From Fodinicola acaciae (lineage in GTDB: Bacteria; Actinomycetota; Actinomycetes; Mycobacteriales; HKI-0501), in the NCBI RefSeq assembly GCF_010993745.1, contig NZ_WOTN01000003.1, positions 248,001-312,000 on the forward strand: DNA of 64,000 nt. Reading direction: 5' to 3'. The notes beneath the pieces are model-generated. The model was given only the letters and a program-made list of their open reading frames with translations. It did not search any database and was not told where the DNA came from. How positions within the stretch are numbered: the first letter of the stretch is position 1; each line of letters starts with the position of its first letter. Shown here piece by piece: positions 50,243 to 58,144 of this stretch. The position numbers and the translations under genes are program-made.

Positions 50243-52134
50243 CTACGGTTGGCGTCCGGTGGTTGCGGGGCGCGCGCGATCGGCCTGGTGGCGATGTGGA
50301 TTTTCTCGTTGTCCGAGAGATCCTTGTACGGCACGAGCAACGCGACCGACGGGTCGCCGGCGATTCGCTTGTCATTGCTCGGGTTCTGTGTGCTCACGGT
50401 CAGCGTGCCGCTGCCGATCCGCACGGTGCCACCGGTCGGCTCGCTGACCCACGGATCGCGCGAGTCCGGGAAGGTGAACTGCGTTCCCAAGCCGATCGCG
50501 ATGCGGTGGCCCTTCAACAGGTTCCACTCCGCGGACCGCAGCGGGATCGAGTAACTTCCCTTGCGCACCAACGCCATCCGCTGGTCGAACAGGACGGCGA
50601 TGCCGTCCGGACCGACATCCCACAGCTCGATGTGGACGTTGCCGGTGTTGTCCGGACTGCTCTTGCCGTTCTTGTCCACCACACCGGTCACATTGAGCGT
50701 CACCGCCGGCGTGCCGGTCACCCGTACGTCCGACTTCACCGGCGCCAACCAGGTGAACTGCGTGTTCAGCGTCGGCCAGACAGCGTTGGGCTCCGGCGGG
50801 CCGCTGGACGGTGGCGGCGGATCGGTGACCGTACGCGCCGCGGAATGCGAGTCGAGATCCTCGATCCTGGCCAGCCGCTTGGCCCGCAGGCTGGCACCAG
50901 GCGTCGCGACACCGGTGTCGGTGTAGCTCGCCGGCGCGATCGCGTAAGTCGCGCTCTTGGTCGCCCTCGGCCAGTCGTTCTGGCTGCGCCAGCGGCCGTT
51001 GCTGTCCTGGATCGCGAAGGTCGGGTCGTGCACCTGCGACGACTTTCCCTTCAGCGTACGGTCGAACAGCCGGACGACCTCGTCGAACCAACCCTGGCGG
51101 CCCATCTCCAGCTGGCCGAACTCGTTGGTCTCGTTGCCGCGTACGTGGCCCCACTGGCCGATCCAGCCGCGGACTTTGCCGCCGTAGTTGTAAAGATAGT
51201 CGTGCATTCCCTGCGCCGGCGTGCGGTCGTCGATCACGCCTTGCGTGTAGAGCAGGTCGGCGCGTGCGTTTTTGGCTCCCGCGATCAGATCGCGCGCACG
51301 CCAATATGGCGCGGTCGCGCGCGGTGTGTCGTGCCCGACCGTCGTCAACGCCACACAGTTTTTCACTCGCTGCTCGAAAGTCGCGTTGTTCCGATAGCGG
51401 GCGGTGTCGTCGGCGTAACCGGTGAAGTCGGTGGCCTCCTCCGCGTACACCTGCGGCAACGAGCTTTGCCACATCGGCACGCCAAAGCTGAACGCGGTGC
51501 TGAAGGTGTCCCACACCGGTTCCTGCGCGACCGCGGCCTTCAGGTAGGGATCGCCGAGGTTGGCGGCGATCAGCGAGGTGCTGGCGTCGTACGACTTTCC
51601 GTAGATGCCGACCCGGCCATTGGACCACGGCTGCTTGCCGGCCCAGTCGATCGCGGCCTTGATGTCGGCCTGCTCACCCTGGCCGAAATAGTCCGTACAA
51701 CCGGTGCTGCCGCCGAAGCCGCGCAGGTCGACCTGGACCCAGGTGTAGCCGCGCTTCATCAGCTGCGCGCCGTCGATGAAGTCGCGAAACCGCTCGTTGG
51801 GTCCGGCGATTTTCAGGTCGGGATAGCCAAGGCTGCTGTCGAAGTCGTCGTGGCCGAAGTACGGTCCGATGGTGAGCACCACCGGTGTCTTGGCCGTTGC
51901 CGGCAGATTGGCCGGACGGAGGATGTCGGCGTGCAGTTCGACCGCCGAGCCGTCGGCGGATGGCCGCGGCGAGGCGAAATACTGCTCGGTCCACAACGCA
52001 CCGACCGGCACGCGGCCGTTCTGGTCATGACCGGTCGGTGGCCGGTTGCCGTCCGGCGGGTCCGCGTACGCCGGCGCCGCGCCGCCGGCCAGGATCGCGA
52101 TCGTCGCGGCCGCGGCAAGGAAACTACGTCTCAT
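50239..52134 (-). CDS. Secreted CocE/NonD-type X-Pro dipeptidyl-peptidase-like hydrolase
   Basis: 631 residues with a signal peptide (SFLAAAATIAILAGGAAPAY). N-terminal alpha/beta-hydrolase with Ser181 in GIYGKSYDAS, acid around Asp302-303 (GVIDDRTPAQG) and His330 (GQWGHVRGN); C-terminal jelly-roll domain from about 455 (LNTQFTWLAPVKSDVRVTGT). This is the architecture of X-Pro dipeptidyl-peptidases and cocaine-esterase-like enzymes. The Ser motif reads GKSY, where GxSY/W is the family form. GAAGGT precedes the ATG. Overlaps the convergent kinase gene end by 4 nt. Confidence 0.9.
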   Translation of the reverse strand: MRRSFLAAAATIAILAGGAAPAYADPPDGNRPPTGHDQNGRVPVGALWTEQYFASPRPSADGSAVELHADILRPANLPATAKTPVVLTIGPYFGHDDFDSSLGYPDLKIAGPNERFRDFIDGAQLMKRGYTWVQVDLRGFGGSTGCTDYFGQGEQADIKAAIDWAGKQPWSNGRVGIYGKSYDASTSLIAANLGDPYLKAAVAQEPVWDTFSTAFSFGVPMWQSSLPQVYAEEATDFTGYADDTARYRNNATFEQRVKNCVALTTVGHDTPRATAPYWRARDLIAGAKNARADLLYTQGVIDDRTPAQGMHDYLYNYGGKVRGWIGQWGHVRGNETNEFGQLEMGRQGWFDEVVRLFDRTLKGKSSQVHDPTFAIQDSNGRWRSQNDWPRATKSATYAIAPASYTDTGVATPGASLRAKRLARIEDLDSHSAARTVTDPPPPSSGPPEPNAVWPTLNTQFTWLAPVKSDVRVTGTPAVTLNVTGVVDKNGKSSPDNTGNVHIELWDVGPDGIAVLFDQRMALVRKGSYSIPLRSAEWNLLKGHRIAIGLGTQFTFPDSRDPWVSEPTGGTVRIGSGTLTVSTQNPSNDKRIAGDPSVALLVPYKDLSDNEKIHIATRPIARAPQPPDANRS

Positions 52135-52349
52135 CTTTACCTTCGCTGTCCGTTGGATGAGCCGATGGCTCGCTCGTCATTCGAGGCACTTCGATGAAAC
52201 TCACAGAAAAACCAGGCGCTCTTCGACCTCCCCGTAAAAAGCCAGCATGGTAATCTGCGAATCCTTGCTCTCGGATACACGCGGCGTCAAGCAGCTATTG
52301 CCGGTTGTCACGGCAGGTTTGCATCGGCTGGCCGGTTGCGGACAGCAAA

Positions 52350-52384
52350 GTGCCGTATTTCCGCCGGCAGCGGAAATACGGCAC
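52350..52384 (-). terminator. Terminator of the DUF3140 gene
   Basis: GTGCCGTATTTCCGC and its exact reverse complement around a 5-nt loop, followed on the minus strand by TTTG. A perfect 15-bp stem 12 nt past the stop of the minus-strand DUF3140 gene. Confidence 0.75.
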
Positions 52385-52396
52385 GCGTCGGTCGGG

Positions 52397-52735
52397 CTAT
52401 CGCATTGGTTTCAGCGGATCATGGCCGATCGACATCATCCGGTGGCGCCACGCCGGGTCGCCCGCCGTGGCGGCAAGGTCGTCGCGCCGCTCCGCGTGCA
52501 CGCGGTCGACCACCTTGCGGATGACGCGTACGTCGTCGTCGGTCAGGTCGGTCCGCCGCTTGCCGAGGATGCTCAGGACATGCTGGCCGGTCGGCGGCCC
52601 GGCCTGGTCCGGAAGCGCCTCGGTCCGCGGTCCGGCGGCACGCGTTCGCAACCACTCGGCCAACTCGCGTGACGACATGTTCACCACCCGGTGGAACTCG
52701 TCCCACAGCTGCGTGTCGATCGCACTCTGCGCCAT
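52397..52735 (-). CDS. DUF3140 protein, stress-module component
   Basis: 112 residues from MAQSAIDTQLWDEFHRVVNM. Family pattern: WDEFHRVVNMSSRELAEWL, then GQHVLSILGKRRTDLTDDDV and the DPAWRHRMMSIGHDP C-terminus with a conserved W-x-x-x-M-x-x-x-G-H-D-P. DUF3140 proteins are small, helical and of unknown function, often in general-stress regulons. GGAGGTG is 8 nt upstream of the ATG. A sigma-F/B-type promoter (GGTTT, 16 nt, GGGTA) lies directly upstream, and a perfect terminator follows. Confidence 0.85.
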   Translation of the reverse strand: MAQSAIDTQLWDEFHRVVNMSSRELAEWLRTRAAGPRTEALPDQAGPPTGQHVLSILGKRRTDLTDDDVRVIRKVVDRVHAERRDDLAATAGDPAWRHRMMSIGHDPLKPMR

Positions 52736-52761
52736 CAGACCATCACCTCCGTTTTCCGGCG

Positions 52762-52787
52762 TACCCCGCGACGGCCGCCGGTAAACC
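52762..52787 (-). promoter_or_regulatory. SigF/SigB-type promoter of the DUF3140 gene
   Basis: On the minus strand GGTTT (52787-52783), 16 nt, GGGTA (52766-52762). Matches the SigF/SigB consensus GGTTT-N14-17-GGGTA. About 27 nt before the start codon. Confidence 0.8.
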
Positions 52788-52788
52788 G

Positions 52789-52814
52789 GGTTTGATCGGC
52801 CGGCGGCGCGGGTA
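52789..52814 (+). promoter_or_regulatory. SigF/SigB-type promoter of the DUF2795 gene
   Basis: GGTTT (52789-52793), 16 nt, GGGTA (52810-52814), 10 nt before the GTG at 52825, so the transcript would have almost no leader. The two stress promoters sit back to back. Confidence 0.8.
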
Positions 52815-52824
52815 GATCGCAGCT

Positions 52825-53028
52825 GTGACGGTGGAAACATATCTGGCCGGCCTGGTTTTTCCGGTCGACAAACGACAGGTGCTCCGGCACGCGGCCGAAC
52901 GCGGCGCGGACGCCGGCATCCGAGCGCGCCTGGAAGCTATTCCGTGTGTCGTATATTGCACGCTCGGTGAGTTGATGGCGGCCGTACGCCGTCATTCGCC
53001 GTCGGCCAACATCGCCTCGCGCAACTGA
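52825..53028 (+). CDS. DUF2795 small protein
   Basis: 67 residues from a GTG: VTVETYLAGLVFPVDKRQVL. The family core is visible (YLxGLxFPVDKxxVLRHAxxRGAD, then RLEAIP and ELMAAVRRH), a small helical domain common in actinobacterial stress regulons, function unknown. It has an SigF-type promoter, divergent from DUF3140, and its 3' end overlaps the sigma-factor gene by 37 nt on the other strand. Confidence 0.8.
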   Translation: MTVETYLAGLVFPVDKRQVLRHAAERGADAGIRARLEAIPCVVYCTLGELMAAVRRHSPSANIASRN

Positions 53029-53774
53029 TGAAGTGTCCTGGCCAGGATGCGTGACACCTGCATCTGCGAGATGCCGACCTGCTCGGCGATCCTGGTCTGG
53101 CTCATGTCCTGGAAGAAACGCAACATCAGGATCCGTCGCTCGCGCTCCGGCAGCGCGGCCAGCAGTGGCTTGAGCGCTTCGTGGTTGTCGATGCCGTCCA
53201 GCCGCTCGTCCTCGTCGCCGAGCGTGTCGGCCAAGGTGATCCCGGCGGTTTCTCCCGGCACCTCCGCCGACAATGACTCCGGATGGTAGGCGCGCCCGAT
53301 CTGCAAGCCCTCGTAAACCCGCTCGATGTCGATGCCAAGATGGTCGGCGAGCTGCGCCGGCGTCGGCGCGGAGCCGAGCTTCTGCGACAGCTCACCGGCC
53401 GCTGCGTGCACTGCGAGGTGCAGCTCCTTCGCACCACGCGGCACGCGCAGAGTCCAACTGCTGTCGCGAAAATAGCGCCGCACCTCCCCCATCAGCGTCG
53501 GCACCGCGTACGACAGGAAATCGTGGCCGAGCGACGGATCGAACCGGTCGACCGCTTTCACCAGGCCGATTCTGGCGACCTGCACGAGATCGTCATGTGC
53601 CTCACCGCGATTGCGAAATCGCGCCGCGATATTGTCGGCGAGCCGCAGATAACCGGTCACCAGCCGCTCGCGCAGCTCGGCACGGCGCGGATCCGACTCG
53701 TCCAGGCCGGCCAGCTCGGCGAAAAGCGGCTCCAGTCCAGCGTATTCCGGCTGCGGCTCGGAACCGCCGGTCAC
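52992..53774 (-). CDS. RNA polymerase sigma factor, SigF/SigB subfamily
   Basis: 260 residues from a GTG overlapping the anti-sigma stop (GTGA). Region 2 (DLVQVARIGLVKAVDRFDPS, then DFLSYAVPTLMGEVRRYFRD), region 3 (APTPAQLADHLGIDIERVYE) and region 4 (LLAALPERERRILMLRFFQD; MSQTRIAEQVGISQMQVSRI) are those of group 3 stress/sporulation sigma factors. Translationally coupled to its RsbW-like partner. The two SigF-type promoters next to it point to this protein as the one recognising them. Confidence 0.93.
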   Translation of the reverse strand: MTGGSEPQPEYAGLEPLFAELAGLDESDPRRAELRERLVTGYLRLADNIAARFRNRGEAHDDLVQVARIGLVKAVDRFDPSLGHDFLSYAVPTLMGEVRRYFRDSSWTLRVPRGAKELHLAVHAAAGELSQKLGSAPTPAQLADHLGIDIERVYEGLQIGRAYHPESLSAEVPGETAGITLADTLGDEDERLDGIDNHEALKPLLAALPERERRILMLRFFQDMSQTRIAEQVGISQMQVSRILARTLHQLREAMLADGE

Positions 53775-54142
53775 TCCGGCACCACCCGTTTCCTGACCAG
53801 CTCGATGTGCACCTCCGGCGGACTGTCCGCCAGCCAGGTGCGCGCCGAGTCGACCAGCGTCGACAACACACGCCAGCCAAACGACGCCGTATTCGGCGCC
53901 AGCTGGCCGGCGATGCTGCCGTGCACGACGAGACAATCCGGTCGTAGAAGGAAAGTGCAGCGCAGCGTACCGTCGGACTTGGCCATCAACTGTGAGCACA
54001 GCTCGTCGATCGCCATCGTGATGTCGGCGATCGCGTCGAGGTCGAAGTTGGCGCGCATCGCGATGGTGTGGGCGACGGCGCGTGCGACCGGCAGCTGGTC
54101 CGGCGCGGCCGGCAGCGACAGCTGGATCGGGGTGGCATCCAT
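53771..54142 (-). CDS. RsbW-like anti-sigma factor / serine-protein kinase
   Basis: 123 residues. GHKL ATPase fold: N-box ITMAIDELCSQLM, and the later strands that carry the ATP lid (VLSTLVDSARTWLADSP). The canonical G1/G2 glycine boxes of RsbW kinases are hard to recognise here, so it may bind rather than hydrolyse ATP, or have lost kinase activity. The operon order anti-sigma then sigma and the GTGA overlap match partner-switching modules; no RsbV-like antagonist is adjacent. Confidence 0.75.
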   Translation of the reverse strand: MDATPIQLSLPAAPDQLPVARAVAHTIAMRANFDLDAIADITMAIDELCSQLMAKSDGTLRCTFLLRPDCLVVHGSIAGQLAPNTASFGWRVLSTLVDSARTWLADSPPEVHIELVRKRVVPE

Positions 54143-54428
54143 GGCGGCTCCAGACAGCAGGACAGGACAACGGCTGCCTGCTGAACCGCTGACCTCACTC
54201 TATCCCAGGACCGTCGTCCATGACGCGACTGGCATCTCTGGTGCGCGGCGGCTGGCGTGAGGGCGACGTTTTGACGGTTGCCGAGCGTCGGACGACCGCC
54301 AAACGTCACCCTCGACATGGCCGACACCGGCCTGACTGTCGGCCCAAGTCTTAATGGCGGTAGCTGTACGCGTGCGCGTTGCGGCCGACGCACGCCTTGG
54401 AGATTTCTTTTGCGTTGATGGAAAATAG
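54143..54428. other. Intergenic region upstream of the HNH gene
   Basis: No gene supported. Between the divergent anti-sigma and HNH genes; contains no clear SigF promoter for the sigma operon and no strong hairpin. Confidence 0.4.
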
Positions 54429-54487
54429 TTATCCACAGATGTGTTTGGTGGCGTGGTTTTGTCGGTGGGGCCGGTATTATTGGAGGC
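54429..54487 (+). promoter_or_regulatory. Leaderless promoter and DnaA-box-like site of the DUF222-HNH gene
   Basis: TTATCCACA (54429-54437) matches the DnaA box. TATTAT (54475-54480) ends 7 nt before the ATG at 54488, so the start codon is the likely +1 of a leaderless mRNA. The stretch GATGTGTTTGGTGGCGTGG to TGGAGGCATG is repeated at 41890-41942, so it is a conserved family module; GGAGG is too close to the ATG to act as a normal ribosome-binding site. Confidence 0.6.
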
Positions 54488-55741
54488 ATGACCACTCCTT
54501 CCGTCACCACCGCGCCAGTCGGTGACCCATGGCCGGAAGAAGACGCGGACGTGCTCGCGGCGATGCTGCGCGAGGCGGAGCGGGAGTATCGCAAGGCCGC
54601 GGCGCGGGTGTTGAATATCGTGAAGGCGATCGAGCACAAAGAGGCGTACGAGCAGCTGCAGGCCAAGAATATCCAGCAGCTGTTGGAAGACCAGTTGCTG
54701 CTCTCCCCGACCGAGGCCAGTCGCCGAGTGCAGCGCGCCCGCGCGTTTTGTCCGGGCATGGCGTTGACCGGTGAGATGTTGGCGCCGAAGCTGGACCTCG
54801 CCGCCCAAGCCATGCGCCGCGGCGACCTCGCGGACTCGCAGTTGGACGCGATCCGTACGGTGATCACGAGATTGCCGGCGCACGTGGACTTCCAGCAGCG
54901 CCGCGAAGCCGAGGCGGCGATGGTGGAAGGCGCCAAGCACATGGACGCCGGCCGGCTCTACCGGCTCGGCACCCGGTTGCATGCCTATCTGGACCCGGAT
55001 GGTGCCGCGCCGTCGGACAAGGACGATGCGAAGCCGCGCCGGGAGTTGCATCTGCACACCGGTCGCGACGGCCGCCTCGCGCTGCGCGGCATTCTCGACG
55101 CCGAGACCGGCTCCCTGTTGCAGGAAGTGCTCTCCCCGCTGGCCAAACCAGAAGGTGAGGACGGCAAGCCCGATCCCCGATCAGCCGCCGAGCGCAATGG
55201 TGACGCGTTGGCCGACATCCTCAACCTGGTCGCTGATACCGGGAAGTTGCCGATCCAGGGCGCCGAACGGCCGCACCTGACCGTGACGATCTCCTGGGAG
55301 ATGCTCCGCGATTGTCTGGGTGTGGCGCGTGCGTACGAAGGCCTGACCATCAGCCCCGAAACCGCCCGCCGGCTGGCTTGCGACGCGGACATTATTCCAG
55401 TCATCCTCAACTCCGAAGGCGTCCCGCTGGACGTCGGCCGCAAGGAGCGGCTGGCCGGCCCAGAATTGCGGAAAGCGTTGATCGCACGAGACAAAGGCTG
55501 CACCCGGCCCGGATGTACGCGGCCGGTCCGGCACACGAGAGCGCATCACATTGTGTCGTGGGTCGATGGTGGCACCACCTGCCTGGGAAATTGCGTGTTG
55601 CTCTGCGACCGCCACCACCGCGAAATTCACCACACCGACTGGACCATACGGATGAACAACGGCCACCCCGAATTCACCCCACCAATCGACGTGGACTACG
55701 AGCAAAAGCCGCTCCGAAATACCTACCACCTGTACGGCTGA
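54488..55741 (+). CDS. DUF222-HNH protein (13E12-type)
   Basis: 417 residues. DUF222 occupies about 15-310 (YRKAAARVLNIVKAIEHKEA, LSPTEASRRVQRARAFCPGM, GDLADSQLDAIRTVITRLPA). C-terminal HNH nuclease: CTRPGCTRPVRHTRAHHIVS, WVDGGTTCLGNCVLLCDRHH, with four cysteines and the HH/N/H triad. A multicopy actinobacterial family of unknown role, suspected of selfish or defensive DNA cleavage. A promoter fragment of another copy lies at 41882. The downstream IS630 relic suggests a mobile neighbourhood. Confidence 0.9.
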   Translation: MTTPSVTTAPVGDPWPEEDADVLAAMLREAEREYRKAAARVLNIVKAIEHKEAYEQLQAKNIQQLLEDQLLLSPTEASRRVQRARAFCPGMALTGEMLAPKLDLAAQAMRRGDLADSQLDAIRTVITRLPAHVDFQQRREAEAAMVEGAKHMDAGRLYRLGTRLHAYLDPDGAAPSDKDDAKPRRELHLHTGRDGRLALRGILDAETGSLLQEVLSPLAKPEGEDGKPDPRSAAERNGDALADILNLVADTGKLPIQGAERPHLTVTISWEMLRDCLGVARAYEGLTISPETARRLACDADIIPVILNSEGVPLDVGRKERLAGPELRKALIARDKGCTRPGCTRPVRHTRAHHIVSWVDGGTTCLGNCVLLCDRHHREIHHTDWTIRMNNGHPEFTPPIDVDYEQKPLRNTYHLYG

Positions 55742-55859
55742 CCCGAACAGGTGGACCACCAACCAACAACACAATGCGCTCGCTCCTCGCCTCAGCAACC
55801 AGAAAGCCGAGACGAGGAACAAGCGCGTCCAACATTCGAAATGAGCCGTTCCTGCTGCC

Positions 55860-56101
55860 GTGTCAAGGTGTTGATCGTGATCCACGCAGTGGATGGCCAG
55901 ATAGTCGGCCAACTTGCTCAGGCTCCACACGCTGAACGACAGTTTCCAGTTCTTGGGTTTGCCGCAGGCGATGCGGCAGATCCGCTCACGCGCCTCGGCC
56001 GACCATCTTCGGCGCCCCGCTGCGATCTCGCCGATCCGTCGCCCCTGCCCGAAGCCAGCACGAACCTGGCCCGCCGCAACCGAACCAGGGCGCGCGACGT
56101 G
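55860..56101 (-). pseudogene. IS630-family transposase relic
   Basis: On the minus strand two frames give pieces of an IS630 transposase N-terminus. One reads LVRLRRARFVLASGRGD, the other RRWSAEARERICRIACGKPK followed by SFSVWSLSKLADYLAIH, matching the family pattern L-x-F-x-x-W-S-L-x-K-L-A-x-Y-L. A deletion and frameshift join them, and the DDE catalytic domain is gone. It abuts the stop of the VC0807-like gene. The IS630 family inserts at TA in CTAG, as seen for the MITE at 39871. Confidence 0.65.
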
Positions 56102-56752
56102 TCACGACTCCATGGCGAGGTTGCGCACTCTCTCCGTCCACACCCGGTGCGTCGGCCGCCGCCGCATCCAGATCGTCCACGCGGTCAACAGCGCGATCAC
56201 GGCGAGCAGCACCGGCGCCGACAACGCCACCACCACGTCCACCGGCAACACCATCACCGCGACGATCCGCGCCACCGCCTCGGCCAGCAGGCCGACGCCC
56301 CACACGGTCGACCCGAGGACGTAGATCCGCCGGAACTTCGGCTCGGTGGACCACAAAAGGTCCCAGCGCCGCTCGCTTTCCGCGTCCAAAGCACGAAACT
56401 TCTTCGAGATAAGATACATCACCGGCCGACCGACCAGCGCCGTGACGATGAACGTCCCGCCGACGAAAATCGTGGTGATCGAGTCTTTCGCGGCCAGCAC
56501 GCGCACGTCGCCGGTCGTCACCAGACCGAGCAGGCCGAGCAGCAGAATGCCGATCATGAACGCGGCAAGGCCATCCAGGCGCCGGTGCCGGACGAGCACA
56601 TAGAGCAGCCGCAGGCTGGCGACCCCGGTGCCACCGAGCAGCGACGCCGTCTCGTTCAGGCCGGCCAGCCGAAACCCGAAATACGGCAGCACCGACAGGC
56701 CGATGTCCCACAGCAGAAGGCTAATCAACGCTTTACGCGCGGCGCGGCTCAC
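56102..56752 (-). CDS. VC0807-like multi-pass membrane protein
   Basis: 216 residues with five to six membrane helices (ALISLLLWDIGLSVLPYFGF; AAFMIGILLLGLLGLVTTGD; GGTFIVTALVGRPVMYLIS; VVVALSAPVLLAVIALLTAW). The S-K-K-F-R-A-L-D block after helix 4 and the overall helix plan match the VC0807 family of unknown function. ATGA overlap with the carotenoid oxygenase stop: a two-gene operon under TetR control. Confidence 0.7.
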   Translation of the reverse strand: MSRAARKALISLLLWDIGLSVLPYFGFRLAGLNETASLLGGTGVASLRLLYVLVRHRRLDGLAAFMIGILLLGLLGLVTTGDVRVLAAKDSITTIFVGGTFIVTALVGRPVMYLISKKFRALDAESERRWDLLWSTEPKFRRIYVLGSTVWGVGLLAEAVARIVAVMVLPVDVVVALSAPVLLAVIALLTAWTIWMRRRPTHRVWTERVRNLAMES

Positions 56753-58080
56753 ACGTCCTCCTCGTCGGCGATCCAGCTGCCGTGAAATCCGGCCGGCACC
56801 CAGCGCGGCAGGTGTACGGTGGCGACCGGCGCCGCGCGGACGTCGGTGGCATCCAACACGACCAGGTCCGAGGTCGCGGTGTTTCGGTTGCTGACAATGG
56901 AAATCAGCCAGCCGTCGTCCTCGTTGACACCGTCGGCGGCGGGTACGAACACCGCCTCGCCGGCCAGCTCACCGGGACGCAGTGAATGCACCTCGCGTAC
57001 GCCGGAAGCCGTGTCGAGTCGTACGATCCTCTGCTCATCGGTGCCGTCCGGATGGCCGACCAGATAGAGAAAACGATATGGCAGACCCACGCGGTTGTCG
57101 TTCACGGTCGGAAACTCCAGCAGCCAGTCGTCGACCGGCGACTCGCTCGCACGACCGGTGACCGGGTCGAGCGTCCAACGATAGAGCCGGCGCGACGGAC
57201 CGGGAGGTGCGGCCTCGACCTCAAGCGCGCGTACGCTCCATTCCCTGGCGAAAGCCACCGGCTCATAGCGCACCGCGTCGAGTACGACGCGACCCTGCGC
57301 GTCCTGGCGTGCGTTGCCGACATGGAAGACATAGCAGGGATCGATGGAAAACCAGCGTACGGCACCACCGGCGCGCGGCATCACGCCCAACCGAGCCTCG
57401 TGTGTTTCGCTCCAGCGAAACCGAAGACCGCGGATCGCCTTGTCGTGTACGACCGGCAGGTCCAACCACACGACGTAATCCTCGGTGATGGCGAAATCGT
57501 GCATCATCGTCGCCGCCGGCACGTCGACTTCGCGGCTCTCGACCAGCTCACCGGCGGCGGAAAGCCGGTGGTAGGTAAGAAAAGGCGGCTCAGTGCCGTA
57601 ACCGAAGAAATGCAGCTCGCCGGTGACCGGATCGGCCTTCGGGTGTGCCGTCATCGCGGTGGTGAGCCGGCCGCCGAAGTCGTACGCGCCGACCGTGGTC
57701 AGGTCACCGTCCAGCTCGTACGGCAAACCGCTTTCCACCAGCGCGAAAATCCGGCCGGCGTGCTCGATGACGTGCGTGTTGGCCGTGCAGGCGGCGAGGT
57801 CGCGGCTGCCGTCGGCACGCTCGCGCGGCGCGCCGGCCAGCAGGCTGGTGCGGACCCAGCGGTTGCGATACCAGAGCGCACGGCCGTCCCTGATCCGTAC
57901 GCCGTGCACCATGCCCGGCTCGGCGAACGGATGCCGCGGCGGCGCGCCGGGCACCGGATTGGGGCCGTTGCGCAGATAACGGCCGGACAGCTCCGGCGGC
58001 AGCACACCGTCGACGGGCAGGTCGAAGGCGTCGATCTCATCGACCACCGGTGTGTAGTGACTTTCGACAGTCAGCGTCAC
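56749..58080 (-). CDS. Carotenoid-cleavage-type dioxygenase
   Basis: 443 residues of the carotenoid oxygenase/lignostilbene dioxygenase family: seven-bladed propeller with four Fe-ligand histidines in MTAHPKADP, MMHDFAITEDYV, YVFHVGNARQD and AGFHGSWI, and the N-terminal GRYLRNGPNPVPGAPP signature. It cleaves a conjugated double bond of an apocarotenoid or stilbene-like substrate with O2. Controlled, by position, by the divergent TetR regulator; overlaps the VC0807-like gene by 4 nt. Confidence 0.92.
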   Translation of the reverse strand: MTLTVESHYTPVVDEIDAFDLPVDGVLPPELSGRYLRNGPNPVPGAPPRHPFAEPGMVHGVRIRDGRALWYRNRWVRTSLLAGAPRERADGSRDLAACTANTHVIEHAGRIFALVESGLPYELDGDLTTVGAYDFGGRLTTAMTAHPKADPVTGELHFFGYGTEPPFLTYHRLSAAGELVESREVDVPAATMMHDFAITEDYVVWLDLPVVHDKAIRGLRFRWSETHEARLGVMPRAGGAVRWFSIDPCYVFHVGNARQDAQGRVVLDAVRYEPVAFAREWSVRALEVEAAPPGPSRRLYRWTLDPVTGRASESPVDDWLLEFPTVNDNRVGLPYRFLYLVGHPDGTDEQRIVRLDTASGVREVHSLRPGELAGEAVFVPAADGVNEDDGWLISIVSNRNTATSDLVVLDATDVRAAPVATVHLPRWVPAGFHGSWIADEEDV

Positions 58081-58094
58081 GACGGCTCCTTATT

Positions 58095-58134
58095 TAGCTC
58101 AACTGTGCTACGTCAAGCTAGCACGGTCGTGCTA
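58095..58134. promoter_or_regulatory. Two TetR operators between oxygenase and regulator
   Basis: Site 1: TAGCACG-GT-CGTGCTA (58119-58134), a perfect 7+7 palindrome, 10 bp before the TetR start. Site 2: TAGCTCAACTGTGCTA (58095-58110), a weaker match to the same dyad, 24 bp away (centre to centre) and nearer the oxygenase start. Likely bound by the divergent TetR. Confidence 0.75.
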
Positions 58135-58144
58135 TAAAAAGTCA

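Noticed and set aside
50860-50880. GAGTCGAGATCC, similar to the MITE core
   Set aside because: Only 12 bases inside the CocE-type gene, no inverted repeats around it; coincidence.
52247-52672. Plus-strand frame over the DUF3140 gene
   Set aside because: Antisense to DUF3140, which has a promoter, ribosome-binding site and terminator.
54429-54437. Origin of replication
   Set aside because: A single DnaA box without a cluster, AT-rich unwinding region or dnaA/dnaN genes.
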